From: Vibrio ziniensis
GTDB taxonomy: Bacteria > Pseudomonadota > Gammaproteobacteria > Enterobacterales > Vibrionaceae
Direction: 5' to 3'
NCBI RefSeq assembly: GCF_011064285.1
Contig: NZ_CP049332.1
Location: 496,001 to 560,000, forward strand
DNA: 64,000 nt
Made by a program: the position numbers and the translations under genes. The first letter of the stretch is position 1. Every line of letters begins with the position of its first letter. Shown here in pieces: positions 56,502-64,000 of this stretch. The notes below the pieces were generated by a model. That model saw nothing but the letters and a program-made list of their open reading frames with translations, was not told where the DNA came from and made no database searches.

Positions 56502-56708
56502 GCTGAGTTTCTCGCTAATTCATGGTGCGTGGATCTTACTCAAATACCTCCTGAGCTTCAAACACAGATCTCGTTTTAAACCAACGTTTTAATTTACTGT
56601 AATGTTTTACAACGATTATTTTCCAAAATTGAGTATTGCTTGGCTTAACAAGTCGCATCATTATTTTTTGTACTTTACAAGGTTCTAAAACAATGGAGTG
56701 TTCATCAC

Positions 56709-58373
56709 ATGAATAAAAGACCGCTCGTTATGTTGGCGTGCTGGATGTTGGTGTCGTTTGGAAGTTTACAAGGATGCCAAAGCGAGGATGTTAGCAGTAG
56801 TTCAAATACTAGCGATAGTGTAGATAGTAGCTCTGATAACTCTTCAGTGTGGGATATTGATACTGGAGCATACAGCACAGACAGTATTGATGGTCTGAGC
56901 TACCAAGTGATTAATATTTATTTAGATAGTCTTGATATTGACAACAAAAGTACTTTATTAGACCTAACGACATCTGAGGGCATTAGTTCATTTAGTTTTG
57001 ATGGTGCCACTGTTATTACGGTTAGCGAAGATGATTATGGTATTACTATCGATTCTAGCTTAACAGACGATCAATTAGGTGATGGTATTCTGGTTGAGTA
57101 TGCAATATATACCGGCAGTGATTTTACCAAAACGTTAACTATTTACAGTGAAGGTGATTTTAAGTTGTCACTTAATGGAGTCACGATAAGTAGTACAGAT
57201 GGTCCTGCAATCAATATCCAATCCAGTCAACGTGCTTTTATTGAACTGGTCGATGGGACTCAGAACTTTTTAAGTGATACAAGCACGTGGAGTGATCGTT
57301 ATCTGACGGATGGTTCTGATATGGATCTTAAAGCAACATTTTTCAGTGAAGGTCAGTTAATTTTCAGTGGTGCAGGTAGTTTAGATGTTACAGCAGCTAA
57401 AAAGCATGCTATTTGCAGTGACGATTATGTGCGTATCACCGATGGAACATTGTATTTAACTGCTGAGAAAAAAGATGGTATTCGAGCAAACGATGCTTTT
57501 ATTCTGGATGATGGTGAGCTGACAATTACGACAGCACTGGGTAAAGGGATAAAAGTCGAAGGGAAAGAAGATGATACTGACCCAATAGGCTTTATTGCGA
57601 TTAATAACGGCACTTTGACCATAGAGAGCTATGATAAGGCGATCACTGCATCTTGGGAAGGTGATGAAGATGGAGATACAACCACAACAGATGATGATCC
57701 AGATCCAAGGGTTACTGTTAATGGAGGTACCATTACTATTGTCACAACCGGTACGCCAAGTGATGACTTATCCCCTGAGGGAATTGAGGCAAAATCCATT
57801 CTGACCATAAATGGTGGAAGCATAAGTGTTCAGACTACGGATGATGCTCTGAATGCTGGAAATTCTATTGTTATTAACGATGGTTATTTATACGCAGTAT
57901 CTAGTGACAATGATGCGATAGATTCTAACGGGACTCTTGCGATAAATGGGGGCGTTATCGTGGCTGGTGGTGCCACTTCGCCGGAAGGTGCTTTTGATTC
58001 TGACAATAATACGTTTGCTATTACTGGAGGCATCTTTGTTGGTTATGGCGGTAGCAGTAGTAGTCCAACAGCATCTGCTACAACACAAAATACGCTTTCT
58101 CTAAGTCGTATTAGTTCAGGATTATTGGCTATAACAGACAGTTCTGGAAATCCAGTTTTTGCTTTCACTATGCCGGAATCGGCAACAGCAGTACTATTAG
58201 GAACCCCTAATTTGGAAACAGGGAAAACCTATTCACTCTACAATGGGGGCAGTATTGGTAGTTATTCCGACTTGTACAATGGATTATATATCGACCCTGA
58301 TAGCTACACTCTAGGTAGCCGGGTTAGTAATTTTAGTATTAGTTCTACTGTTACAACAGTAAGAGATAGATAA
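56709..58373 (+). CDS. Cthe_2159-like beta-helix carbohydrate-binding lipoprotein
   Basis: This 554-residue surface or periplasmic lipoprotein has a lipobox SLQG-C (acylated Cys at about 23), a Ser-rich spacer (about 28-50) and a long repeat domain. Repeats of the type INNGTLTI, VNGGTITI, INGGSISV, INDGYLYA and ITGGIFVG mark a right-handed parallel beta-helix like the Cthe_2159 (DUF4353) cellulose/pectin-binding family. Acidic loops (GDEDGDTTTTDDDPDP, near 320) could bind calcium. A catalytic role is not evident. It may anchor the cell to plant or algal polysaccharide; this is inference. Confidence 0.78.
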   Translation: MNKRPLVMLACWMLVSFGSLQGCQSEDVSSSSNTSDSVDSSSDNSSVWDIDTGAYSTDSIDGLSYQVINIYLDSLDIDNKSTLLDLTTSEGISSFSFDGATVITVSEDDYGITIDSSLTDDQLGDGILVEYAIYTGSDFTKTLTIYSEGDFKLSLNGVTISSTDGPAINIQSSQRAFIELVDGTQNFLSDTSTWSDRYLTDGSDMDLKATFFSEGQLIFSGAGSLDVTAAKKHAICSDDYVRITDGTLYLTAEKKDGIRANDAFILDDGELTITTALGKGIKVEGKEDDTDPIGFIAINNGTLTIESYDKAITASWEGDEDGDTTTTDDDPDPRVTVNGGTITIVTTGTPSDDLSPEGIEAKSILTINGGSISVQTTDDALNAGNSIVINDGYLYAVSSDNDAIDSNGTLAINGGVIVAGGATSPEGAFDSDNNTFAITGGIFVGYGGSSSSPTASATTQNTLSLSRISSGLLAITDSSGNPVFAFTMPESATAVLLGTPNLETGKTYSLYNGGSIGSYSDLYNGLYIDPDSYTLGSRVSNFSISSTVTTVRDR

Positions 58374-58462
58374 TTACGATTACTTGTTCTAATGGCAGTA
58401 TAATATTACTGTCATTTCCCCAATCTTCTGCTAATTGATACCATTCTGGAAAATTTCCTGAT

Positions 58463-58499
58463 CAGTGAATGCGCGTTTGCGTTTGACGCCCATTCGCTG
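58463..58499. terminator. Weak hairpin between convergent lipoprotein and MFS genes
   Basis: CAGTGAATG/CATTCGCTG forms a 9-bp stem with one G-U pair, and an inner GCGT/ACGC arm is possible. It lies between two converging genes without a T-run. Confidence 0.35.
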
Positions 58500-58548
58500 C
58501 TCACCGATGCTCAGAGTCTGATCATATTTTTATCTAGGATGGTATGAG

Positions 58549-59922
58549 TTACGATTGAGCTCGCTCATCATTAATATCAGAATTGATGATCACGATGTCA
58601 TCATGGTCACCCTCAATTTCATCGTCTTCGTAATCGCTATCATCTTCGTCTTCTTCAGGCTCATAAGAAGGGGTCATCTCTTCCTGAACGGTTTCAATAT
58701 CAACACGTGGGTCAAGTGCGACAGCAAGAGGCGAGGATACCAAGTCACCCGTTGCCATAATGTAGTCTTCGGAAACTGGTACTTCGGCTTTTTGCTGCGA
58801 ATTGATGTATTGCAGACGAACAAACATCACTAGGGTACAAGCCGACATAAAGCCGTAAAGCATCTCATTGCCAAACCATTGCATGATGGTGGAAGCAATA
58901 AGAGGGCCGATACTGGCACCTAGGCCGAAGGTCAGCAAAATTGTTGCAGATAAGCCCACTCTCTCATTTTGCTCAACGCGAGAATTCGCTAAAGCGGTCG
59001 CGAGTGGATAGAGCGTGAACCCCAAAATACCAAATAGAAAGGTCATCACTAAAGCGGAATGGGACTGATGAGGTACAAAGGCAATTGCCAAGGTTAAAAC
59101 GCCGAGTAACACACAGTTAATTCGAATCAGGGTGCTACGAGAAATCATGTCGGAAAGCTTACCCATCGGCCATTGCGCCAATAGACCAGCCAGAATAGTG
59201 GTGGTCATGTATCTCGCCACTTCTTCCGGGTGCATACCCAGGTTACTAGTATAGGCGGGCGCAAGACCATAAAAAGATCCGACGATCATACTGCCTATGG
59301 CGACAGTGGTCATGGCTTGAGGCGCCTTTTTCCAGTAATACGTTATGTGCAAAGGTGCTGGGACTAACGGTTCAGGGTGAATACGTCTTGTCAGTGAAAT
59401 GGGCACGATACATAAAGCAAAACAGATAGCGATAAGTAATAAAGGTTCCAAACCTAGGTCAGGATACAAGCTGATCGCACCTTGACCTAGGATCAAGCCT
59501 AAATAGGACACAATCATATAGCTCGCAAATACGGCACCACGCTGGCTGTTGTCTGCTTGCTCATTCAGCCAGCTTTCTAAGACCATGTATTGACACATCA
59601 TGCCAATACCAACAATCAATCGCAGCACGATCCAGATGGATAAGTCATCCACCAACGCATGTCCAAGTGCGGACGCAGTCACTATACCTGCACTGGCTAC
59701 AAAAGCTCTAATGTGGCCTACCTGAGCAACCAAACGATGACCAATCTTAGAACCTGCTACTAGTCCTGCGTAATAGGCTGACATCATGCCACCAATCCAT
59801 AGTTCTGGAACTTGCATCGCTGAAAGTCGCAGACCTAAGTAGGTGGTGAGTAAGCCACTCGCTAATACGGTAAGCAGTGTGGTGCTATATAAAGCTGTGA
59901 AAGTACGTAACGGATTTGTCAT
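58549..59922 (-). CDS. YcaD-like MFS transporter with acidic C-terminal tail
   Basis: This 457-residue inner-membrane protein has twelve predicted membrane segments, with LWIGGMMSAYYAGLVAGSKIGHRLV (about 41-65) and WPMGKLSDMISRSTLIR, as in the YcaD/UMF family. Beyond the last segment there is a hydrophilic tail of about 75 residues. It ends in a dense Asp/Glu region (SYEPEEDEDDSDYEDDEI, about 415-432, then EGDHDD). E. coli YcaD (about 380 aa) does not have this. The tail is cytoplasmic and may be regulatory. Its gene end forms the border with the lipoprotein gene. The substrate is unknown. Confidence 0.82.
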   Translation of the reverse strand: MTNPLRTFTALYSTTLLTVLASGLLTTYLGLRLSAMQVPELWIGGMMSAYYAGLVAGSKIGHRLVAQVGHIRAFVASAGIVTASALGHALVDDLSIWIVLRLIVGIGMMCQYMVLESWLNEQADNSQRGAVFASYMIVSYLGLILGQGAISLYPDLGLEPLLLIAICFALCIVPISLTRRIHPEPLVPAPLHITYYWKKAPQAMTTVAIGSMIVGSFYGLAPAYTSNLGMHPEEVARYMTTTILAGLLAQWPMGKLSDMISRSTLIRINCVLLGVLTLAIAFVPHQSHSALVMTFLFGILGFTLYPLATALANSRVEQNERVGLSATILLTFGLGASIGPLIASTIMQWFGNEMLYGFMSACTLVMFVRLQYINSQQKAEVPVSEDYIMATGDLVSSPLAVALDPRVDIETVQEEMTPSYEPEEDEDDSDYEDDEIEGDHDDIVIINSDINDERAQS

Positions 59923-60190
59923 TCACGGTTCCTAAGGTGCCATACCTGAGTTGAATAGATAATTGGAATTTATAGAGAAAAATAGAGCACTAGCATTGAT
60001 GAGTCTAGCGTTTATCCCTCTGTTATTAAATAAGCAATTTGCTGATTTTTGGTCGTGAGTTATTCAACATGTCAGTAAAAAGCCACTAAACTCTAACTTA
60101 TTTCTCATCGTTGTCATTTAGTGCTTTTTTAGGTTTGCACAGAGTTGCATGTGTAAGATGATGTCGCGGTTTCAATCGCTGGAGAATGAA

Positions 60191-60577
60191 ATGATCACCG
60201 AGAGTAGTTTCCAAATCAGTGGCACCACACTGCGATTTAATAACAACAAATATCCGTTATCTCAAATTAAACTCTCGCGAGTTAAATCGAACACAATCAA
60301 AGATCATGCACTTAGACTTGTTGTTTTTGGCATGATTTTTTCGAGCGTGGTTTGGTTCGTGACACCTAACTATTTTGGAAATTATGCAGGACCCGTATCG
60401 ATTCTCATTGGGGGGATTTTGGCGTTTGCCACGATAAGAAAATACGAACTGCAAGTGGAGTTCGAGCACACTGATGAAACTGGTCTACAGTGGATTTCCA
60501 TCGCCAAAACGAACAATAAAAAGGTCAAAGCCCTTTTTGAATCGCAAGTAGAACAGCTTCGGAAAACAGGACGATAG
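60191..60577 (+). CDS. Small membrane protein of unknown function
   Basis: This protein of about 128 residues has an N-terminal soluble strand-rich part (ITESSFQISGTTLRFNN), two close membrane segments (about 48-66 and 73-90) and a C-terminal soluble part ending in a Lys-rich helix. The layout, with a PH-like half before and after a membrane hairpin, resembles the DUF6232-type group, but I am not certain. I chose the ATG at 60191 because GGAGAA lies just upstream. The 268-base region before it shows no clear element. Confidence 0.6.
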   Translation: MITESSFQISGTTLRFNNNKYPLSQIKLSRVKSNTIKDHALRLVVFGMIFSSVVWFVTPNYFGNYAGPVSILIGGILAFATIRKYELQVEFEHTDETGLQWISIAKTNNKKVKALFESQVEQLRKTGR

Positions 60578-60604
60578 ACCGCTTCAATAGTTGCTAGTTA
60601 AAGC

Positions 60605-61123
60605 CTAAACAGAGTCTTTTACTATCAGTCTGTTCTTGTTATCGCGGTTTTCTAACACCTGCTGGTGGTGATCGATGTTGCCCATGCTTTTGGCCATGCG
60701 GTCATACAGCACCACGTTTACAGTCGCAGCAAGGTTCATACAACCTGTGGTTGGTACATAGACTACATGATGGGCTGTATCGACAACTTCTTGCGGAAGA
60801 GAACCATCTTCTGGACCAAATACGTATATTGCTTTTTCTGGGTGAGTGAAGTGAGGAAGAGGCACTGCGCCTAGTGCCAGCTCCACACAGACGATCTCGA
60901 CATCTTCAGCCAGTGCCGAGGTGAGATCTTCCATTTCCACTAAGCCAATTCTTTCGTGAGCATCTTTGGTATCGGTTTGGAATTTCGCTGCACGATTGTA
61001 GCGTGTTCCGTTGTAACGAACTTGCGAAGCGTTATAGCAACCTGCTGCGCGTAATACTGCGCCCACATTGGTTGGGTTCTTAGGGTTATGCAGTCCAATA
61101 ATGGCTGTCGACTCTGTTGTCAT
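60605..61123 (-). CDS. SPOUT (TrmH-family) RNA methyltransferase
   Basis: This 172-residue cytoplasmic SAM-dependent ribose methyltransferase of the SpoU group shows all three motifs. They are NPTNVGAVLRAAGCYNA (motif 1, about 16-32), YVFGPEDGSLPQEV (motif 2, about 97-110) and VYVPTTGCMNLAATVNVVLYDRM (motif 3, about 119-141), which form the trefoil knot. It lacks an N-terminal RNA-binding extension. The target could be tRNA or rRNA. Confidence 0.88.
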   Translation of the reverse strand: MTTESTAIIGLHNPKNPTNVGAVLRAAGCYNASQVRYNGTRYNRAAKFQTDTKDAHERIGLVEMEDLTSALAEDVEIVCVELALGAVPLPHFTHPEKAIYVFGPEDGSLPQEVVDTAHHVVYVPTTGCMNLAATVNVVLYDRMAKSMGNIDHHQQVLENRDNKNRLIVKDSV

Positions 61124-61406
61124 TACTGTTTTTCTATTTCTGGTTTCTTGAAGAGAGCACTACGCGCTCACGAGTGTGCGAATTATGGATCTATTCAGCG
61201 TTAAGAGCTATGGCTGGAGAAGTATTTTTAACTTGTTTCCGTCATAACTTGAGCTCTTTTTGATTGGCTTAAGTGACTTCAATAAGAGTTTTCCCGCTGA
61301 TGTGTAGGTGCTTTCCTGTTTGTGTTTGATGATGAGTTAAATCATTAACCCATATGCTGATGACGCATAATATTGCATACTCTGAATTGCAACGGTGGAT
61401 GATGAA

Positions 61407-61721
61407 ATGGCGCGAACTTGTCAGCACGTGGTTTCGAAAAACGGTGATTTTGAGTTTTATCGCACCGAAGATGGCAATTTCATGATTAATACAAACATGC
61501 TAACTATTGAGTTTCCAGGTCAAGCTGTGGTGCTTAGAATTAACCCTCATTGCGATGCTCAAGCAGACAATGGAGCCAGTATGAGTGTGAAGTGGGGCTT
61601 TGGGTACCAGATCCACTTTACCGCTCGACTGGCAAAAGCAACAGCGTATAAGATTTATCGCATGTTTCCTGAGTTGCAAATGATTCACTGTCCTAATGAC
61701 CCGATTCGATTGCTTGGCTAG
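61407..61721 (+). CDS. Hypothetical protein next to nifQ
   Basis: This 104-residue soluble protein has no signal peptide. It has four cysteines spread through the chain and a Phe/Trp-containing centre (VKWGFGYQIHFTARL). I do not recognise it. I chose the ATG at 61407; a GTG 12 bases upstream is in frame. It stops 3 bases before the end of nifQ on the opposite strand. The 283-base region before it, shared with the methyltransferase promoter, shows nothing that I recognise. Confidence 0.55.
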   Translation: MARTCQHVVSKNGDFEFYRTEDGNFMINTNMLTIEFPGQAVVLRINPHCDAQADNGASMSVKWGFGYQIHFTARLAKATAYKIYRMFPELQMIHCPNDPIRLLG

Positions 61722-61724
61722 TGC

Positions 61725-62249
61725 TTATGGAGTTTCAAAACACTCGAAATAACTTGCACACTCTTCGCAGCTTGGTGAGCGGCACACGTAGTCGCCTCCG
61801 TTTTCACACAATTGGCGATACAAGAAGCGTTTCCAACGCATGTTTTTATTATTGCTGACATGAAGTGATGGAAAGTAGTCTCGAAACAGAGCAGTAAGGC
61901 GAGGGCGTTCCGGCATGCCTAAGTCTCGCCATAAATGTTGGTTACCTAAACAAGCGCTGGCTAACACTGTGACCATTTCGTTACCAAACGCAATTGATGG
62001 TTCGAGCGACTCAACCAAAAGCCTTTCAAGTTCCTCCAACTCACCGATTCGCATATTGAGCAGCTCCAATCGTAGCTGGAGTTTCGATTCCACCTCTAGC
62101 GGAAGAGTAACGGATTCTAAGCCCATGGCTAACAATAGAGTCTCGTATCCGTTCTGGTTTAAACCCATGTAGAGAGGCAGGGCAGTTTCGCCCCGTTGAT
62201 AACTCTCTAATATGGGTTGCCAATACTCTTGGATGACTTTATCCATCAT
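61725..62249 (-). CDS. nifQ: NifQ, molybdenum donor for FeMo-co
   Basis: This 174-residue cytoplasmic protein carries a Mo-Fe-S cluster and supplies molybdenum for FeMo-cofactor assembly. The diagnostic C-terminal cysteine pattern C-x4-C-x2-C-x5-C is present as VCRSPSCEECASYFECF (about 155-171). Upstream conserved parts include LASACLGNQHLWRDLGMPER (about 108-127) and NMRWKRFLYRQLC. It overlaps the ferredoxin gene by 11 bases and is the last gene of the nifB unit. No terminator is evident in the 3-base gap to the converging gene. Confidence 0.93.
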   Translation of the reverse strand: MMDKVIQEYWQPILESYQRGETALPLYMGLNQNGYETLLLAMGLESVTLPLEVESKLQLRLELLNMRIGELEELERLLVESLEPSIAFGNEMVTVLASACLGNQHLWRDLGMPERPRLTALFRDYFPSLHVSNNKNMRWKRFLYRQLCENGGDYVCRSPSCEECASYFECFETP

Positions 62250-62532
62250 ATTTTGACCCGAAAGTTTGCGTTAGTTTTTGGCTCTCAAGTATTGCGGGCA
62301 TCAAACTGCCTACCGGGTTTAGTGGGTTTCGTGCGCTATCAAGAATGGCTTCTTCCACAGGGCAGATGCTGGCACATTGTGGATTATCGTAATGGGCAGA
62401 GCATTCATCACACCTTTTAGGATGGATGTGAAATTGATTGGCGAGATCCGCATCCGGGTATACGGCTTGATTTGGGCATACAACCATACACGCATGACAG
62501 CCGACACATTTATTGCTGATGACAAAGCTCAT
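62239..62532 (-). CDS. Nif-associated 2[4Fe-4S] ferredoxin
   Basis: This 97-residue electron carrier has two cluster motifs: CVGCHACMVVCP (C-x2-C-x2-C-x3-C, about 9-20) and CDECSAHYDNPQCASICP (C-x2-C-x8-C-x3-C, about 41-58). The second spacing is typical of FdxN-type ferredoxins that accompany nifB. It overlaps nifB by 23 bases upstream and nifQ by 11 bases downstream. This position supports electron supply to NifB or other cofactor steps. Confidence 0.92.
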   Translation of the reverse strand: MSFVISNKCVGCHACMVVCPNQAVYPDADLANQFHIHPKRCDECSAHYDNPQCASICPVEEAILDSARNPLNPVGSLMPAILESQKLTQTFGSKYDG

Positions 62533-63883
62533 AATCAGCCTCCCCGTTTTGATTGGTAATCAGATCCTTTGCAATAGTTTGCAAGCTTGTTGCTACTGGC
62601 TGAAAAGCGAAGTCAACATTTGGCTCAACGCCGAGTTTCTCTAGCTCACGCCATGGGGTAATACCCATTCGGGCACTCAGTACCATTTGGCAGTCAGCGA
62701 TGGATTGAATCATAGCTTGTTTATCTACGTCACCGCCATCGTCGCAGTCATCTTTGCCGTTACAGTACAACTCAACATGACGAGTTTCCTGATAGAGAAA
62801 CTGCTGTGATTCCTCACTGAACAGGTAAATTTCAAAACATGTCGCATGACCAAAATGAAGCTGAATGTGCTCACTGCCGCTACCATCACTGGCAATCGCG
62901 ACACGGAATTTATTCTTGGTCGGCGGTTTGCTCATATTCGCCTGATCGTGCTCATTCGATTGGGAAGCACTGGAACAAGGGGATTCACCGTTGCCTAACA
63001 TGCCTACTGCATCGGCTCGGCATTGTTGGCAGTGAGTCATTTGTGGCATGTGACCGCCACACTGCTCACGGGCAAGTGCGACCTCTTCTTCGGTTGGCCC
63101 CCGTTGACCACTTAGACCAAAATAGGTGCCGTGACTTGGGTCTGAAATCAAAGGCATGATGTTGTGAAGCAGCGCGCCACGTTTTTTGACTTCTTCAGAG
63201 ACCGCCGCCACGTGATGGTCATTGATACCGGGAATCAGTACAGTATTTACCTTCACTAATATGCCCGCTAGAGCAGCCATTTCAAGACCAATCAACTGCC
63301 TCTCAATTAAGGTTTGCGCTGCTTCTCTGCCGCGTAAGCGTTGATGATTGAAATAGATCCAAGGGTAGATTTTCTCACCCACTTCAGGGTCTACGGTGTT
63401 TATGGTGATAGTGAGATGGTGAACGCCCACTTCTGCCAGTTGCTCCACATGATCGGCCAAAGCCAAGCCATTGGTTGAAATACACAACTGAACATCGGGC
63501 TGAGCTTGTTTTAATAAACGAAGGGTTGCGAAGGTCGCTTTGGGGTTGGCTAATGCATCACCCGGCCCCGCAATTCCCGCCACGGTTAAGTTCGGTGCTC
63601 GCTTTTTAATTGCGTTGAATTGTCTTAGGGCGCCACTACTGTCCATCACTCTTGAAACGACTCCGGGACGGGACTCGTTGCTACAATCGTATTTGCGGTT
63701 ACAGTAGTTGCACTGAATATTACAGGCTGGCGCTACAGGCAGATGCATCCGAGCATACTGGTGTGCTTCTTTGGAGTAACAAGGGTGCTGCTGAATTTTT
63801 TCCTGTACCTGTTTGGTGAAGAAATGGTGCACCTTATCTTGGGCTGAATGTTGCGGCCCTACAGAGCGAGAATGACTTTCCAT
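62510..63883 (-). CDS. nifB: NifB, FeMo-co precursor synthase
   Basis: This 457-residue radical-SAM enzyme fuses two Fe-S clusters and inserts carbide to make NifB-co. The SAM-cluster motif is CNIQCNYCNRKYDC (about 54-67, CxxxCxxC with the extra Cys of NifB). The barrel continues to about 300 with GIAGPGDALANP and NTVLIPGINDHHV. A C-terminal NifX/NafY-like domain (about 327-440, FRVAIASDGSG and HFGHATCFEIYLF) is fused, as in Klebsiella NifB. The start follows AAGAGG. A sigma-54 promoter lies 45 bases upstream. Confidence 0.96.
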   Translation of the reverse strand: MESHSRSVGPQHSAQDKVHHFFTKQVQEKIQQHPCYSKEAHQYARMHLPVAPACNIQCNYCNRKYDCSNESRPGVVSRVMDSSGALRQFNAIKKRAPNLTVAGIAGPGDALANPKATFATLRLLKQAQPDVQLCISTNGLALADHVEQLAEVGVHHLTITINTVDPEVGEKIYPWIYFNHQRLRGREAAQTLIERQLIGLEMAALAGILVKVNTVLIPGINDHHVAAVSEEVKKRGALLHNIMPLISDPSHGTYFGLSGQRGPTEEEVALAREQCGGHMPQMTHCQQCRADAVGMLGNGESPCSSASQSNEHDQANMSKPPTKNKFRVAIASDGSGSEHIQLHFGHATCFEIYLFSEESQQFLYQETRHVELYCNGKDDCDDGGDVDKQAMIQSIADCQMVLSARMGITPWRELEKLGVEPNVDFAFQPVATSLQTIAKDLITNQNGEADYELCHQQ

Positions 63884-63927
63884 GTCTACCTCTTGTTTAC
63901 TGCTTAAATCAAACGATACGGTTGCTC

Positions 63928-63943
63928 TGCAAGCTTCGTTCCG
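63928..63943 (-). promoter_or_regulatory. Sigma-54 (RpoN) promoter of nifB
   Basis: On the minus strand CGGAACGAAGCTTGCA has GG and GC separated by exactly 10 bases and matches the consensus YTGGCACG-N4-TTGCA well (GG, ACG and TTGCA). It predicts a start near 63917, about 33 nt before the nifB ATG. The NifA site expected further upstream would lie at or beyond the window edge. Confidence 0.8.
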
Positions 63944-64000
63944 ATGTAAAGATGCTTATATTCAAAGGGTTAGGTGAGTGGTTGGGGCGGTTTGTCTGCC

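Noticed and set aside
63945..63960. TGTAAAGATGCTTATA as a NifA site upstream of nifB
   Set aside because: The last triplet is ATA rather than ACA, and it abuts the -24 element, far too close for an enhancer. The true site is probably outside the window.

Overview
This window looks like chromosomal DNA of a nitrogen-fixing Vibrionaceae species (a diazotrophic Vibrio or close relative). The evidence is a nif set in gamma-proteobacterial order (nifU-S-V-W-Z-M, and nifB-ferredoxin-nifQ), E. coli-like orthologues of malS, ydhF, murRQP, codA, yqhD, soxR and gntR/gntK/edd, moderate base composition, and AT-rich intergenic DNA. I see no rRNA, tRNA, CRISPR array, prophage or intact insertion sequence.

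Layout. 1-2.7 kb: the end of a Dpp/Nik-type ABC importer with a fused double ATPase. 2.8-6.7 kb: periplasmic alpha-amylase malS, a small exported protein and ydhF. 6.75-14.8 kb: nifUSVWZM followed on the same strand by modABC, preceded by a NifA-type upstream activator site and a sigma-54 promoter. 14.9-18.4 kb: two overlapping c-di-GMP genes, one an apparently active cyclase and one a degenerate GGDEF-EAL sensor. 18.5-21 kb: an acetyltransferase and a DMT exporter/LysR pair. 21-24.6 kb: MurNAc catabolism (murR, murQ, murP) with visible operators. 24.7-35.3 kb: a mixed accessory stretch with transporters, an outer-membrane barrel, codA beside a decayed codB, yqhD, a MATE pump, a lipoprotein, soxR with a SoxR box in front of an MFS gene, and an orphan binding protein. 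35.4-43.5 kb: a carbohydrate module (SDR, GH1 6-phospho-glucosidase, PTS EIIBC, gntK, edd, gntR) lying between two direct copies of a 66-bp repeat. 43.5-51.4 kb: a flavoprotein, a FepBDGC-like siderophore importer, a LysR regulator and a TonB-dependent receptor, probably Fur controlled. 51.5-61.7 kb: RidA, AEC carrier, a YbjJ-like MFS/HAD phosphatase/DeoR locus, DUF3859, a beta-helix lipoprotein, a YcaD-like MFS, a SPOUT methyltransferase and small unknowns. 61.7-64 kb: nifQ, a ferredoxin gene and nifB on the minus strand behind a second sigma-54 promoter.

How it fits together. The two nif units face each other about 47 kb apart. Together they cover the Fe-S supply (NifU, NifS), homocitrate (NifV), MoFe and Fe protein maturation (NifW, NifZ, NifM), molybdate uptake (ModABC), Mo delivery (NifQ) and NifB-co synthesis (NifB plus its ferredoxin). 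The structural genes nifHDK and the regulators nifLA are not in the window. The most unusual proposals are: (1) the repeat-flanked 8-kb sugar module, whose gene content suggests import and splitting of a glucosyl-gluconate (aldobionate) into glucose-6-P and gluconate under GntR; (2) the direct-repeat duplication of the 3' end of the flavoprotein gene, which marks a module boundary; (3) the degenerate EAL sensor overlapping an active cyclase; and (4) the truncated codB beside an intact codA.
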